Source of the DNA: Firm-08 sp045546995
GTDB taxonomy: Bacteria > Bacillota > Clostridia > Oscillospirales > QAKW01
Direction of reading: 5' to 3'
DNA: 7,048 bases
Assembly: GCA_045546995.1 (NCBI GenBank)
Contig: JAZQDW010000083.1
Span: forward strand, 1 to 7,048
The position numbers and the translations under genes are program-made. The notes beneath the pieces were generated by a model, which did no database searches, was not told the DNA's origin, and worked only from the letters and a program-made list of their open reading frames with translations. Shown piece by piece: positions 6,941 to 7,048 of the stretch (positions are counted from its first letter, which is position 1; the number at the start of each line of letters is the position of its first letter).

Positions 6941-7048
6941 GGAGGAAATGATGAAAGACTATATTGCGCCTGAAATCGAATTGTTAGACATTGTGGTGGA
7001 GCCCCGTACCGAGATCGGTGTAGGCTCCAACACGCTCCCACCGGAAGA
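6908..7048. repeat. Right copy of 141-bp exact terminal direct repeat
   Basis: Identical to 1-141 over its full length and ending exactly at the window edge. Collapsing the two copies joins the giant gene to a complete small-peptide gene, its terminator and the regulator, with no broken reading frame at the join. This supports real head-to-tail continuity rather than a random duplication. Confidence 0.95.
6948..7048 (+). CDS. Small YxxPEIE peptide gene, truncated by window end (repeat copy)
   Basis: This is the same gene as at 41-154, cut after 33 complete codons plus two bases. GGAGG at 6941-6945 directly follows the TAA of the giant gene (6938-6940), and ATG codons lie at 6948 and 6951. 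This copy shows the native context: immediately downstream of the giant secreted-protein gene, in the same transcription unit. On a circle it is the same gene as at 41-154. In a tandem array it is the next unit's neighbour. Confidence 0.75.
   Translation, partial: MMKDYIAPEIELLDIVVEPRTEIGVGSNTLPPE

Overview
The window looks like DNA from an uncultured, probably gut-associated, member of the Clostridia (Bacillota; Oscillospirales-like). This is inferred from strong AGGAGG-type ribosome binding sites, a two-domain AraC-family regulator, and a giant secreted protein built from F5/8C modules, a glycosidase-like domain, a beta-helix and a CxxCG linker of a kind common in clostridial surface proteins. 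No marker gene is present, so the assignment is not firm.

Layout. Positions 1-33 hold the last ten codons and stop of a copy of the giant gene. A complete 37-residue acidic peptide gene follows at 41-154. Positions 155-296 carry three perfect hairpins and no gene. An AraC-family regulator lies on the minus strand (297-1100) and converges on the peptide gene. A 104-base AT-rich divergent promoter region follows (1101-1204). The 1,911-residue secreted protein fills 1205-6940: signal peptide, three F5/8C (CBM32-like) modules, Ig-like spacers, a divergent GH29 alpha-L-fucosidase-like domain, a right-handed beta-helix, and a C-terminal module without a recognisable anchor. The peptide gene begins again at 6948 and is cut by the window end.

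The first 141 bases (1-141) are identical to the last 141 (6908-7048). Joining the ends at this overlap gives a closed 6,907-bp unit with exactly three intact genes: regulator, giant secreted protein, small peptide. An exact 141-base terminal overlap is what a de Bruijn assembler with k=141 leaves on a contig that closes on itself. The unit is therefore either a circular DNA or one unit of a near-identical head-to-tail array in a chromosome. No replication, mobilisation, partition or recombinase gene is visible, which favours the array or an excised chromosomal circle over an autonomous plasmid.

Working model (inference): the AraC regulator senses a small ligand, perhaps a sugar, and controls the divergent gene for the secreted glycan-binding or glycan-cleaving protein. 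The small peptide is co-translated from the same message, which ends at the strong hairpin at 160-198.
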